A DNA stretch of 64,000 nt from positions 1 to 64,000 of the forward strand of contig NZ_QEYO01000003.1 of the NCBI RefSeq assembly GCF_023718305.1. The letters are read 5' to 3'. Of the stretch, positions 44,879-53,938 are shown piece after piece; the first letter of the stretch is position 1; every line of letters begins with the position of its first letter. Source of the stretch: Gramella sp. AN32 (GTDB lineage Bacteria > Bacteroidota > Bacteroidia > Flavobacteriales > Flavobacteriaceae). A program made the position numbers and the translations under genes. The notes under the pieces are model-generated. The model did no database searches. It was not told where the DNA came from and saw only the letters and a program-made list of their open reading frames with translations.

Positions 44879-45388
44879 ATGAAACAATTCAGAACACTTT
44901 TTATAGCTTTAGCCTTAACGATTGGCGCTACCGCTTTCACGAATGCACAATCTAAAGTTGCCCACATCGCTACTCAGGATTTGGTACAATCTTTACCTGA
45001 ATACAAAAGCGCAATGGATCAGCTTGAAAAACTAAACAAAACATATCAGGCTGAAATTGAAGATATGACTGCGGAAGCTCAAAGTACTTTCCAGAGATAC
45101 GAAGCTGAAGCCGCTACAAAAACTGAAGAAGAAAATCAGAAGAGAGCTACAGAAATCCAATCGGCTCAAAGAAGAATTCAGGAACATAGTGCCAATGCAA
45201 GACAGGACCTTCAAAAGAAAGAGAATGATCTTTTAAGACCGGTACTTGAAAAAGTTCGTGCAGCTATCCAGAAAGTTGCCAGGGCAAAAGGATATGACTA
45301 CGTGTTGGATTCTACAACCGGAACAGGTGTTCTTTTAGCAGATGGTTATGATCTAATGCCAGATGTAAAGAAAGAATTGGGAATCTAA
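44879..45388 (+). CDS. OmpH/Skp-family periplasmic chaperone
   Basis: A 169-residue Skp-like chaperone of usual length. It has a signal peptide (residues 1-23, TNAQS), then KVAHIATQDLVQSLPEYKSAMDQLEK, a coiled-coil arm and the C-terminal YDYVLDSTTGTGVLLADGYDLMPDVKKELG. Its position 30 bases after the first ompH and near bamA matches the conserved gene order. A terminator follows the stop. Confidence 0.93.
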   Translation: MKQFRTLFIALALTIGATAFTNAQSKVAHIATQDLVQSLPEYKSAMDQLEKLNKTYQAEIEDMTAEAQSTFQRYEAEAATKTEEENQKRATEIQSAQRRIQEHSANARQDLQKKENDLLRPVLEKVRAAIQKVARAKGYDYVLDSTTGTGVLLADGYDLMPDVKKELGI

Positions 45389-45410
45389 TTTTCACATAAA
45401 TAAAATTCTG

Positions 45411-45440
45411 AAAACTGCGCTCCACTCGGGCGCAGTTTTT
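45411..45440 (+). terminator. Rho-independent terminator of the bamA-ompH cluster, shared with the murI promoter
   Basis: AAAACTGCGC pairs with GCGCAGTTTT around a nine-base loop, followed by T-rich sequence. The last T is also the first base of the murI -7 box (TATTTTTG). Confidence 0.85.
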
Positions 45441-45447
45441 ATTTTTG
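45440..45447 (+). promoter_or_regulatory. -7 box (TATTTTTG) of murI
   Basis: Perfect match to TAnnTTTG. It ends five bases before the ATG at 45453, so the murI mRNA is predicted to be leaderless. Confidence 0.5.
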
Positions 45448-45452
45448 TATCT

Positions 45453-46244
45453 ATGCAATCATCAAAACCTATTGGTTTATTCGATTCAGGAGTTGGCGGT
45501 ACTTCCATCTGGAAAGAGATCCATTCCCTGCTTCCCCAGGAAAAAACGATCTATTTAGCTGATAGTAAAAATGCGCCATATGGGATCAAAAGTCAGAAAA
45601 AAATCATCGAACTCTCCCTAAAAAACACCGAGCGTTTGCTCGGCTTTGGTTGTAAAATGATTGTAGTTGCCTGTAATACGGCCACCACAAATGCCATTAA
45701 AGTTTTAAGAGAAACCTTTCCCGTGCCTTTTATAGGAATTGAACCGGCGATTAAACCTGCGGCCTTAAAAAGCGTGAATAAAGCGATAGGAATTTTAGCC
45801 ACGAAAGGAACTTTAGCCAGCGAATTATTTTCAAAAACTTCGGAAAGTTATGCCACTGATATTACTGTTATCGAAGTAGAAGGAAATGGTTTTGTGGAAC
45901 TCATTGAAAGTGGTAAAAAAGATTCCAAAGAAACTGAAGCATTGCTGGGTAATTTACTGGAACCTATGCTACAGGCTGAAATTGACTTTTTAGTACTTGG
46001 CTGTAGTCATTATCCTTATTTAATCCCCCTACTAAAAAAGATATTACCTTCTTCGGTTCAAATAATAGATTCCGGCGAAGCTGTGGCCAGGCAAACTAAA
46101 GCAATTTTAGAAAAAAATTCTTTGATAAATTCTGAAAATCTGGAGATCATTCCAGAATTTTATACAAATACAAACCCTGAAGTTTTAAAAGAAATCTTAA
46201 ACTTCAGCAAGAATAATTATTCTGTAAAATATCTTGATTTTTAA
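45453..46244 (+). CDS. murI: Glutamate racemase
   Basis: The enzyme supplies D-glutamate for peptidoglycan by racemising L-glutamate with two catalytic cysteines. Both are present: MIVVACNTATTNA (first Cys) and FLVLGCSHYPYL (second Cys). The N-terminal PIGLFDSGVGGTSIW is the family signature. At 263 residues it has the usual length. It has its own -7 box and is separated from the ompH genes by a terminator. The convergent PorP/SprF gene overlaps its end by four bases. Confidence 0.95.
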   Translation: MQSSKPIGLFDSGVGGTSIWKEIHSLLPQEKTIYLADSKNAPYGIKSQKKIIELSLKNTERLLGFGCKMIVVACNTATTNAIKVLRETFPVPFIGIEPAIKPAALKSVNKAIGILATKGTLASELFSKTSESYATDITVIEVEGNGFVELIESGKKDSKETEALLGNLLEPMLQAEIDFLVLGCSHYPYLIPLLKKILPSSVQIIDSGEAVARQTKAILEKNSLINSENLEIIPEFYTNTNPEVLKEILNFSKNNYSVKYLDF

Positions 46245-47248
46245 TTGATCGCCGGGCAATTGCAATCGTAACGTTGCCTTGACTTTCCAAAGTTATACCC
46301 CAAAGTGATTTGATGAAAGCCATTATTGCTAAGCACCAGCGAATTTATCTGGTAACTAAAGGTATACCCAACCATAAATTTATTATAGTTCACCCCAAGA
46401 AAAGGTGTAACTACCTGTAGTTGCTGATCTTTTATTTCTTCACCATCTAACGTATATTCAGCGCCTTCAAAACTGTTTCGATAGGATAAGCCGCCCCATA
46501 GCTCCCCAAATTCAAGCTGATAATAGGTTTTGATATTCGCATCAATATTCATTTCATCTGTAGCTTCCCGTAACTGAAACATCACTGAAGGTTCAAAACT
46601 CCAGGCATCATTGGGATTTAAGTCAAAAACATAGCCGGTTGAAAATAGATATTTCCGCATATTGCTTGGTACGGCATCTGAATAAAATAAGTCACGTTTT
46701 ATGGATAATATATTTTTAGCGGCAAGATGAAAATAAAAATCATTCACGTAATATGAAATTCCCAGATCCATATTTCCAAAAATGTCATTCTGATTATTGC
46801 TACCCAACAAAGGATCAAATTCTGTAAAATTGCTTTGATCTAATCGATGCTGAATAATCCCCCCACTTATTCCGAAGGATAATTGATTAAGATCCACAGT
46901 GCTTCTGGAAAACATTAAATGGTAAGCAAAAGTCGCGTAAGCTCCCAATTTGGAATAATTTCCATTCTCATCCCGAAGAAGGATCCCGCCTAAACCAATT
47001 TTATCGGTAACTCGTGAGTTTATCGATAGTGTTTGTAAGTTGGGAGCATCCTCCACGTCGAACCATTGCGTCCTTCCTGTCAGTCGAATTTGATCATAAT
47101 TTGAAGCCCCGGCCATAGAAGGATGGATGAGGTATAAATTATCGGTAAGATAATCTGAATAAGTTGGGATCACTTCCTGTGAACATACTGTCGTTTGAAA
47201 AAATAGGCTGCACAAAACTATACAGATGATTTTTTTTGAAATATCCAC
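46241..47248 (-). CDS. PorP/SprF-family type IX secretion outer-membrane protein
   Basis: A barrel protein of the PorP/SprF family: after the signal peptide (IICIVLCSLFFQTTVCSQ) comes the hallmark PTYSDYLTDNLYLIHPSMAGA, then GRTQWFDVEDAPNLQTLSI. These proteins accompany the type IX secretion machinery, often helping a neighbouring giant adhesin (SprB-like) to the surface. No such partner is adjacent here. The start is set at a GTG (47248), giving a normal signal peptide; an ATG at 47290 would add 14 acidic residues. It overlaps murI by four bases. Confidence 0.88.
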   Translation of the reverse strand: MDISKKIICIVLCSLFFQTTVCSQEVIPTYSDYLTDNLYLIHPSMAGASNYDQIRLTGRTQWFDVEDAPNLQTLSINSRVTDKIGLGGILLRDENGNYSKLGAYATFAYHLMFSRSTVDLNQLSFGISGGIIQHRLDQSNFTEFDPLLGSNNQNDIFGNMDLGISYYVNDFYFHLAAKNILSIKRDLFYSDAVPSNMRKYLFSTGYVFDLNPNDAWSFEPSVMFQLREATDEMNIDANIKTYYQLEFGELWGGLSYRNSFEGAEYTLDGEEIKDQQLQVVTPFLGVNYNKFMVGYTFSYQINSLVLSNNGFHQITLGYNFGKSRQRYDCNCPAIN

Positions 47249-47329
47249 ATTATTGTTTAAGTCGAAAATAGCCAGAGAATTGCAAAACATAAAGCTTGTA
47301 AATATATATAAAACCTAGTTTTTCTTTAG

Positions 47330-47337
47330 TAATTTTG
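47330..47337 (+). promoter_or_regulatory. -7 box (TAATTTTG) of the nfu gene
   Basis: Perfect TAnnTTTG match, 14 bases before the ATG at 47352. No good -33 element was found. Confidence 0.4.
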
Positions 47338-47351
47338 CACAAAATATTGTA

Positions 47352-48269
47352 ATGAGCGAATTCCACATAAATATTGTACCCACTAATAAAACTTCCATAG
47401 TAAAATTCGAAGCGAATAAGTTCCTTACACGGCACGAAAACTTTGAATTTAAGAATATAGATGAAGCTAAAACTTCTCCCCTTGCCCAGCAATTATTTTA
47501 TCTGCCTTTTGTAAAAACGATTTATATCGCCCAAAATTTTATTGCGATTGAGAAATATGATATTGTCGAGTGGGCAGATGTGCAGGCAGAAGTTGCCCAG
47601 CAAATTGAAGCGTACTTGAATAAAGGCGGGATTATCATAAAAGAATCTGATGCGAAGACCGGGAATGTACCGGTAACCATCTATGCAGAAAGCACTCCGA
47701 ACCCGGCGGTAATGAAGTTTGTTGCCAATAAAAAACTGGTGCTTCAGGCAGCAGAATTCAAGAATATTGATGAGGCTAAAAATTCTCCTTTAGCTCAAAA
47801 GCTGTTTCATTTTCCTTTTGTAAAAGAAGTTTTCGTAGATGAAAATTATGTTTCCATACAAAAATTTGATATTGCCGAATGGAACGATATAACCCTGGAA
47901 TTACGGGAATTTATCCGGGAATTTCTGCAGGAAGGGAATGAAGTAATGTCTGGTGAGAATGGGACTTCGGCTAAAGAAAAATTGAAAGAAGAGAGTATTC
48001 AGCAAAAAGAGAAATTTGAAAGTCTGGATGATATTTCCCAGCAGATTGTTGAAATTCTGGATGAATACATAAAACCGGCTGTAGCCAGCGATGGTGGCAA
48101 TATTCTCTTTGACAGTTATAATCCTGAAAATAAAACGGTTAAGGTTATCCTTCAGGGTGCCTGCAGTGGTTGTCCTTCTTCTACGATGACCTTAAAAAAT
48201 GGAATTGAAACCATGCTTCGGGATATGCTTAAGGATAAAGTTGAATATGTGGAAGCGATAAATGGTTAA
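47352..48269 (+). CDS. NifU/Nfu-family iron-sulfur protein with duplicated N-domain
   Basis: A 305-residue iron-sulfur carrier. Two Nfu N-domains occur in tandem: residues 3-90 (FEFKNIDEAKTSPLAQQLFYLPFVKTIYI) and residues 112-200 (AEFKNIDEAKNSPLAQKLFHFPFVKEVFV). After a charged linker, the C-terminal NifU domain carries the CxxC cluster ligand in GACSGCPSSTMTLK. The duplicated half is clear from sequence; most bacterial Nfu proteins have one or no N-domain. It probably receives or delivers [4Fe-4S] clusters. It is divergent from the PorP/SprF gene and followed by a terminator. Confidence 0.92.
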   Translation: MSEFHINIVPTNKTSIVKFEANKFLTRHENFEFKNIDEAKTSPLAQQLFYLPFVKTIYIAQNFIAIEKYDIVEWADVQAEVAQQIEAYLNKGGIIIKESDAKTGNVPVTIYAESTPNPAVMKFVANKKLVLQAAEFKNIDEAKNSPLAQKLFHFPFVKEVFVDENYVSIQKFDIAEWNDITLELREFIREFLQEGNEVMSGENGTSAKEKLKEESIQQKEKFESLDDISQQIVEILDEYIKPAVASDGGNILFDSYNPENKTVKVILQGACSGCPSSTMTLKNGIETMLRDMLKDKVEYVEAING

Positions 48270-48289
48270 TCACCTCAGTACAAAACTTA

Positions 48290-48317
48290 AAAATCCCCCT
48301 AAAACGAGGGATTTTTT
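48290..48317 (+). terminator. Terminator after the nfu gene
   Basis: AAATCCC facing GGGATTT around a ten-base loop, followed by TTTT. Located 22 bases after the stop. Confidence 0.75.
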
Positions 48318-48510
48318 AATAAAAAATTTCTTAAAACCGACTCTCCCCCAGGCAAGACGTAGGGTTATTGCACCGGTCTTATTTTGGCCTCTGGTCAAAA
48401 AACCGAAATTTTATATTCCCCTCACCCGGAACTGCGAAAAAGCAGTTCCAACCTCTCCCAGGGGAGAGGTGAAAAGCGGAAACCCAGACGCAAAAGCATC
48501 TGGGAATTAC
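48318..48510. repeat. Structured dispersed repeat, copy B
   Basis: A second copy of the element at 19712-19868, sharing AAATTTCTTAAA, CCGAAATTTTATATT and three hairpins: GAACTGC-gaaaaa-GCAGTTC (48429-48448), ACCTCTCC...GGAGAGGT (48451-48470) and CCCAGA...TCTGGG. It includes about 30 extra bases near 48370-48400. The 85-codon frame crossing it is not a gene. Confidence 0.8.
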
Positions 48511-48515
48511 TTAGA

Positions 48516-50786
48516 TTAATATCTTGAAATTTTGGCTTCATTATAGAACTCCTGGAATAACTGCAAAAGATTCATGGTTGAACTTATAAGATCCCGGGTC
48601 TCTAATAAAAGTCCAAAGTATAATTTGGTATTTTTAGGACTTGTTTCTGAAGTTCTAATCCTTTTCACCTGCTTATCGATCAACTCACTTACATAATCCA
48701 AGAGCTCTTGTTTTTCACCTAAAACTTTGGTGATATTTCTAAACTCGTGGTCATCAAAAATTTTCTTGATCTCATCGAACAACACCTGTGTTCTTTCATC
48801 AACTCTTTTAAGATCACGAATCTGATTGAATTTTAAATTTTTATGATTGTTATGGACGTGGTTATAGCTATTTCTGGTAATAAAACTAATAGACTGTACC
48901 ATATCCTGAAGATGGTCCAGCGTTAAGATATAGAACTTGCTCGCTTCCATAGAATCTTCTTCAAGAGATTTAATAAAGTAAAAAATATTCCCTTTTAATT
49001 CATCAACATCTTCTTCCAGTTTATTGATTTTTTTATTCGTTTTCTTTAATTTTCCAAGATCATACACCCCTAAATAATCAACAGTCTTAGTAAAAAGCTT
49101 ATTAATCCCATCAATTACATTTGATATATTTTCTGAAGTTTCAGAAGTGATTTCCTTAATCGTGATGATATCACTTTTATTAAACTTTTTGCTATCCCTT
49201 TCCTGCTTATTATTTTTAGAATGAAGAATGGCACTTCGGGTTACCAACGTAAGGGCGAGTATAATGAGCACTACCATGGCGATGGTCCCCCCATAATAAA
49301 TGATGGCAGCAAATATAGCGGCAGCTGTAAAAGCAACAAGAGCGGTAACGAACCACCCGCCAATCACATTTAAAACTCCGGCAACCCTATATACCGCACT
49401 TTCACGGTCCCAGGCCCTATCAGCAAGTGACGTCCCCATAGCCACCATAAAAGTGACATAAGTAGTAGAAAGAGGTAATTTTAAGTTGGTACCAATAGAG
49501 ATCAGCACACTGGCCACGACCAGGTTAACGGAAGCCCGTACCATATCAAAAGCGGGGGCATCCCTTCTTTTGCTTCTGGAGATACTCTCAGACTTTTTAA
49601 ACTTTCTTTCCACGCTTTGAATCAAGCCTTTGGGCAAAACCGAGGTAACAGCCCCGCCCATTATAATAGAATAGCGTACAATCCCGCGGGACAACCAGTT
49701 TGGTTCAAATTGTTCTACGCCATCACCCTGCCTGGAAAGGTTGATCCCGGTATCTACCACCGCTCTCGCCTTACTGGAAAACCAGAGCGTAATTACCATG
49801 ATCGCTCCGGCAGCTATTAATAAGATTTCAGGGGTGTTCACACTTCCTGAAAGACCGGTCATGGCAAATTCAGATGGTAAAACTCCTGTCACAGAATAAG
49901 CTGCCTCCCAAAGCTGGAAAGATTGCCATGCCGCGATAGGGACTCCTATAAAGTTCACCAGGTCATTACCGGCGAATGCAAGCGCCAAGGCAAAAGTTCC
50001 AATCACGATAATGATCTTAAGAATATTAGCTTTAAAGAAGCTCATCAATAATTGTGAGATCAGGGAAAACATCACCAAGCCAGTTCCCACGATTAACCAG
50101 GTATTTTCATCAATATATTCCATAGTACCTTCAGAAATGTAAGGCACACTTTTTAGACCTTTAATGACAATAAAATAGAGGATTGCGGTTAGGCTGGCCC
50201 CACCAAATACTGCCCCTACATATTTCATTTTTCTTTCAAACTGAAAGGAAAATATAAGTCTTGAAATATATTGTACCACGCTTCCTACAAAAAACGCAAT
50301 TACTACGGCCATGAGTATACCTATGATAATTTCAGTAGCTTTGGAAGTATTGATATAATTGACTAATTCAGAAACATTGCCATCGGTTTGCGTATAGATC
50401 TTTACTAGTGCCAAACAAACCGCTGCCCCCAATAATTCGAACACAATGGAAACGGTGGTAGAGGTTGGAAGACCTAATGAATTAAAGAAATCAAGCAATA
50501 AAACATCGGTAATCATCACCGCCATAAAAATGATCATGATCTCATCGAAGTAAAATTCCCCGGGCATAAAAATTCCTTTCCTGGCGACTTCCATGAGCCC
50601 ACTGGAAAAGATTGCTCCCACCGCTACCCCCAAACTGGCAACGATCATGATCGTTCGCATGGAAATAGCTTTGGAGCCAATAGCAGAATTAAGGAAATTA
50701 ACGGCGTCGTTACTAACCCCAACTACCAGGTCTGTAATAGCAAGGGCAAAAAGGGCCACCAGCATTACAATATAAATTTGTTCCAT
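48516..50786 (-). CDS. PiT-family inorganic phosphate transporter with PhoU-like C-terminal region
   Basis: A 756-residue membrane protein. Two PiT half-repeats are visible by their signatures: TDLVVGVSNDAVNFLNSAIGS near residues 18-38 and FAGNDLVNFIGVPIAAW further in, plus LGLPTSTTVSIVFELLGA and LPLSTTYVTFMVAMGTSLA. The core has 11-12 helices up to about residue 535. Residues from about 560 to 756 are a cytoplasmic helical region resembling PhoU/DUF47 proteins (KLEEDVDELKGNIFYFIKSLEED). It imports phosphate, perhaps with its own regulatory domain. Divergent from the DUF255 gene. Confidence 0.9.
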   Translation of the reverse strand: MEQIYIVMLVALFALAITDLVVGVSNDAVNFLNSAIGSKAISMRTIMIVASLGVAVGAIFSSGLMEVARKGIFMPGEFYFDEIMIIFMAVMITDVLLLDFFNSLGLPTSTTVSIVFELLGAAVCLALVKIYTQTDGNVSELVNYINTSKATEIIIGILMAVVIAFFVGSVVQYISRLIFSFQFERKMKYVGAVFGGASLTAILYFIVIKGLKSVPYISEGTMEYIDENTWLIVGTGLVMFSLISQLLMSFFKANILKIIIVIGTFALALAFAGNDLVNFIGVPIAAWQSFQLWEAAYSVTGVLPSEFAMTGLSGSVNTPEILLIAAGAIMVITLWFSSKARAVVDTGINLSRQGDGVEQFEPNWLSRGIVRYSIIMGGAVTSVLPKGLIQSVERKFKKSESISRSKRRDAPAFDMVRASVNLVVASVLISIGTNLKLPLSTTYVTFMVAMGTSLADRAWDRESAVYRVAGVLNVIGGWFVTALVAFTAAAIFAAIIYYGGTIAMVVLIILALTLVTRSAILHSKNNKQERDSKKFNKSDIITIKEITSETSENISNVIDGINKLFTKTVDYLGVYDLGKLKKTNKKINKLEEDVDELKGNIFYFIKSLEEDSMEASKFYILTLDHLQDMVQSISFITRNSYNHVHNNHKNLKFNQIRDLKRVDERTQVLFDEIKKIFDDHEFRNITKVLGEKQELLDYVSELIDKQVKRIRTSETSPKNTKLYFGLLLETRDLISSTMNLLQLFQEFYNEAKISRY

Positions 50787-50943
50787 ACAGTTTTAAGTTA
50801 TCAACCAACAAATTTGTGGTTTTTCCTGAAATTATCAGAAATTATGTAGTTTATAAAAGTTTAATATTACAAAAACGTATTTAATTCCCAACCTATTAAT
50901 TTTTACTTTTAAGGTTTTCCACATAAAGTTCACCATAGCAATT

Positions 50944-52986
50944 ATGAATTCAGAAAAATTTACCAATCAACTCATCCACGAAACAAGTCCTTACTTATTG
51001 CAGCATGCACACAATCCTGTAGACTGGCATCCCTGGACCAATGAAACCCTCGAAAAGGCTGAAAAAGAAAACAAACTTATTCTTATTAGTATAGGATACT
51101 CGGCATGTCACTGGTGCCATGTCATGGAGCACGAAAGTTTTGAACATGAAGAAGTGGCTAAAATAATGAACGAAAATTACCTTTGTATAAAAGTAGATCG
51201 TGAAGAAAGGCCAGATGTAGATCAGGTGTATATGACTGCGGTCCAAATCATGACAGGAACCGGTGGCTGGCCCCTGAATATTGTGGCTTTACCGGATGGC
51301 CGCCCGGTTTGGGGAGGCACCTATTTCAAAAAAGGGCATTGGATGGATGCGCTTGGTCAAATTTCAGCATTATATAAAAACGATCCGGAGCAACTAATTG
51401 AATATGCCAGGCAGCTGGAAGAAGGGATCCAAAGCGCCAATATTATCCCTGCCCCGTCTGAAGATCAAATCTTTGAAAAAAAATATCTCGAGAACATCCT
51501 TGAAAAATGGCAAAATACCTTCGATGAGGAACACGGAGGTTACAAAAGAGCCCCAAAATTCATGATGCCTACAAATTATGAGTTTTTACTTCGTTATGCC
51601 TATCAGGATAAGGATGAAAAATTACTGGAATTTTGTTTTCATACGCTCAATAAAATTTCCTGGGGTGGGGTTTATGATCCTGTCGCCGGCGGATTCTCAA
51701 GATATTCTGTAGATGTAAAATGGCATGTTCCACATTTTGAAAAAATGCTCTATGATAATGCGCAATTAGTGCAATTGTATTCAAAAGCTTATAAAATCAA
51801 TAAAAATGCCTGGTACAAATCTGTGGTTTATGGTACCCTGAAATTTATCCAAAATGAACTAAGCGATGGTTCAGGAGCCTTTTATACTGCCTTGGACGCC
51901 GATAGTTTAAATGCAAAGGGCGAAAAGGAAGAAGGTGCTTTTTATGCCTGGACCGAAAGTGAGTTGAAAGACATTTTAAGTTCAGATTTTAATCTATTTG
52001 CGAAACTTTATAACATAAATTCCTTCGGAAGATGGGAGCATGATAATTTTGTGCTTATCCGAAATATGAGTTTCGAAGAATTTGCCAAAAATGAGCAAAT
52101 TGAATTATCTCAATTATTGAAGCAAAATGCTAAATGGCTACACTTATTAAAAACTGCCCGGGAAAAAAGGGATCGACCCGGGATTGATGATAAATCGCTC
52201 ACCTCATGGAACGCGATGATGTTAAATGGTTTCTGCGAAGCTTTTAAGGCATTTCAGGAAAAGGAGTTTCTGGTTATTGCTGAAAAGAATGCCGATTTTA
52301 TTTTAAAAAACCTGCTTCAGGAAAATGGCAGACTTTTTCATACCCACAAAAATGGCCAAAGCAAGATCAATGCTTATCTGGAAGATTACGCCTTCGTCAT
52401 TGAAGCATTTATCACTCTTTTTGAAATTACCACAGATGAAAAATACCTTGATTTTGCCGTAAAAATGCTGGAGATAGTCCATGAAGATTTCCCTGCAAAG
52501 GATTCTGAATTTTTTAATTTTAATTCCTCACAAGATCGCGCATTGATCACAAAACCGGTTGAAACCGAAGACAATGTGATTCCCGCTTCAAATTCGGTAA
52601 TGGCAAAAAATCTCTTTAAGCTGGGGAAAATCCTGAATAATCAAGTGTATGTTGATAAGGCTGAAGCGATGTTAAAGGCTGTTTTTCCGAAAATCGCCCA
52701 TTACCCGCAAGCTTATTCCAACTGGCTCGATTTGATGCTGAACTTTATTTACCCTTTTAAAGAAGTAGCAATTTTGGGAGCAAACGCCAAGAAGAAAAAC
52801 TCATTTTTTCAGCAAAAATATATTCCACAGGCAGTGGTTGTAGCTTCAGAAGAGAGATCTAAAATTGGGATTTTAAAAGATCGGTTTTCAGATGACAAAG
52901 ATCTCATTTATATTTGCGAACATGGAAAATGCCAGTTGCCGCTATCTTCAGAAGAAGAAGCGATGGAATTGCTAAAAAAAGTTTAA
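50944..52986 (+). CDS. DUF255 thioredoxin-domain protein (YyaL/spermatogenesis-associated 20 family)
   Basis: A 680-residue cytoplasmic protein. The N-terminal thioredoxin-like domain has [19 protein letters not shown] and the redox-like motif [15 protein letters not shown] (CxxC, about residues 56-59). The rest is an (alpha/alpha)6-barrel-like region similar to N-acylglucosamine epimerases ([41 protein letters not shown]). No enzymatic function is established. The length matches the family. It stands as a single gene between the phosphate transporter and mscS. Confidence 0.92.
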   Translation: MNSEKFTNQLIHETSPYLLQHAHNPVDWHPWTNETLEKAEKENKLILISIGYSACHWCHVMEHESFEHEEVAKIMNENYLCIKVDREERPDVDQVYMTAVQIMTGTGGWPLNIVALPDGRPVWGGTYFKKGHWMDALGQISALYKNDPEQLIEYARQLEEGIQSANIIPAPSEDQIFEKKYLENILEKWQNTFDEEHGGYKRAPKFMMPTNYEFLLRYAYQDKDEKLLEFCFHTLNKISWGGVYDPVAGGFSRYSVDVKWHVPHFEKMLYDNAQLVQLYSKAYKINKNAWYKSVVYGTLKFIQNELSDGSGAFYTALDADSLNAKGEKEEGAFYAWTESELKDILSSDFNLFAKLYNINSFGRWEHDNFVLIRNMSFEEFAKNEQIELSQLLKQNAKWLHLLKTAREKRDRPGIDDKSLTSWNAMMLNGFCEAFKAFQEKEFLVIAEKNADFILKNLLQENGRLFHTHKNGQSKINAYLEDYAFVIEAFITLFEITTDEKYLDFAVKMLEIVHEDFPAKDSEFFNFNSSQDRALITKPVETEDNVIPASNSVMAKNLFKLGKILNNQVYVDKAEAMLKAVFPKIAHYPQAYSNWLDLMLNFIYPFKEVAILGANAKKKNSFFQQKYIPQAVVVASEERSKIGILKDRFSDDKDLIYICEHGKCQLPLSSEEEAMELLKKV

Positions 52987-53047
52987 CATTAAATAAAGAT
53001 TAAATCGGCGCAGTTTTTTTACAATGGCGGCTTAGAATTTAATTTGG

Positions 53048-53938
53048 ATGAATTATATGGATAAATTGAATAACTGGGGAGAAATCGCCAAACAATACGC
53101 AAATAAACTAATAGATTACTTACCCACCTTAGTAGGCGCCATTTTGCTGCTAATCGTTGGGCTTTGGTTGATTAAGCTTATACTTAAATATCTTACAAAA
53201 CTATTCGACAAAAAGGATTACGACCCTACACTGGAAAGATTCACCTTAAATGTGAGCAGCGGAGGTTTAAAAATATTGCTTTTTGTACTAGTAATTACTC
53301 AACTTGGAGTAGAAAGCGCTTCCCTGGTTGCCGCAATTGGTGCTGCTGCCCTGGCCATAGGCCTGGCATTACAGGGATCTTTATCTAATTTTGCCGGAGG
53401 AGTTTTAATTATCGTCCTTAAACCTTTTAAAATTGGGGACTTTATCGAAGCCCAGGGAACATCGGGGACCGTGGTGGAAATTTCGCTTTTTTACACGAAG
53501 ATCGATACCTTCGGAAATCAACGGGTAGTGATTCCCAACGGGCAGTTGAGCAATGATAATATCACCAATTATAGTTTTAACGGAACACGACGTGAAAAAC
53601 TTTCCTTCGGAATTTCTTATGACGATGATATTAAAAAAGCCAAAGAGGTACTTACGCAACTGGTGATGGAGCAGGATCTAATTTTAAAAGAGCCGGAGCC
53701 ACAGGTTTTAGTAGCAGAACTTGGGGATAGTTCCGTTAATTTCTCAGTCCGCTATTTTGCCAAGAATGAAGATTTCTGGAATTTACACTGGATGATGATA
53801 GAAGAAGCGAAATACAGGCTGGAAGCAGCTGGAATGACCATACCATATCCACAAAGGGACGTTTATTTATACGATCAAACGAAAATGAGGGGAACGGTCG
53901 AGAAATCTGAAAAAACGAAAAAGATCAACCCGCAATAA
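53048..53938 (+). CDS. Small-conductance mechanosensitive channel (MscS family)
   Basis: A 296-residue channel that opens under membrane tension to release solutes. Three membrane helices (about residues 20-45, 65-85 and 92-125) end in the pore-lining TM3 (AAIGAAALAIGLALQGSLSNFAGG). The beta domain follows (FKIGDFIEAQGTSGTVVEI, VVIPNGQLSNDNITNYS). The C-terminal alpha/beta domain ends near MTIPYPQRDVYLY, with a short charged tail. The 3' end overlaps the convergent tsaB gene by 14 bases. Confidence 0.93.
   Translation: MNYMDKLNNWGEIAKQYANKLIDYLPTLVGAILLLIVGLWLIKLILKYLTKLFDKKDYDPTLERFTLNVSSGGLKILLFVLVITQLGVESASLVAAIGAAALAIGLALQGSLSNFAGGVLIIVLKPFKIGDFIEAQGTSGTVVEISLFYTKIDTFGNQRVVIPNGQLSNDNITNYSFNGTRREKLSFGISYDDDIKKAKEVLTQLVMEQDLILKEPEPQVLVAELGDSSVNFSVRYFAKNEDFWNLHWMMIEEAKYRLEAAGMTIPYPQRDVYLYDQTKMRGTVEKSEKTKKINPQ

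Noticed and set aside
48262..48519. Forward frame of 85 codons after the nfu gene
   Set aside because: It crosses a terminator and structured repeat copy B; the translation is that of repeat DNA.
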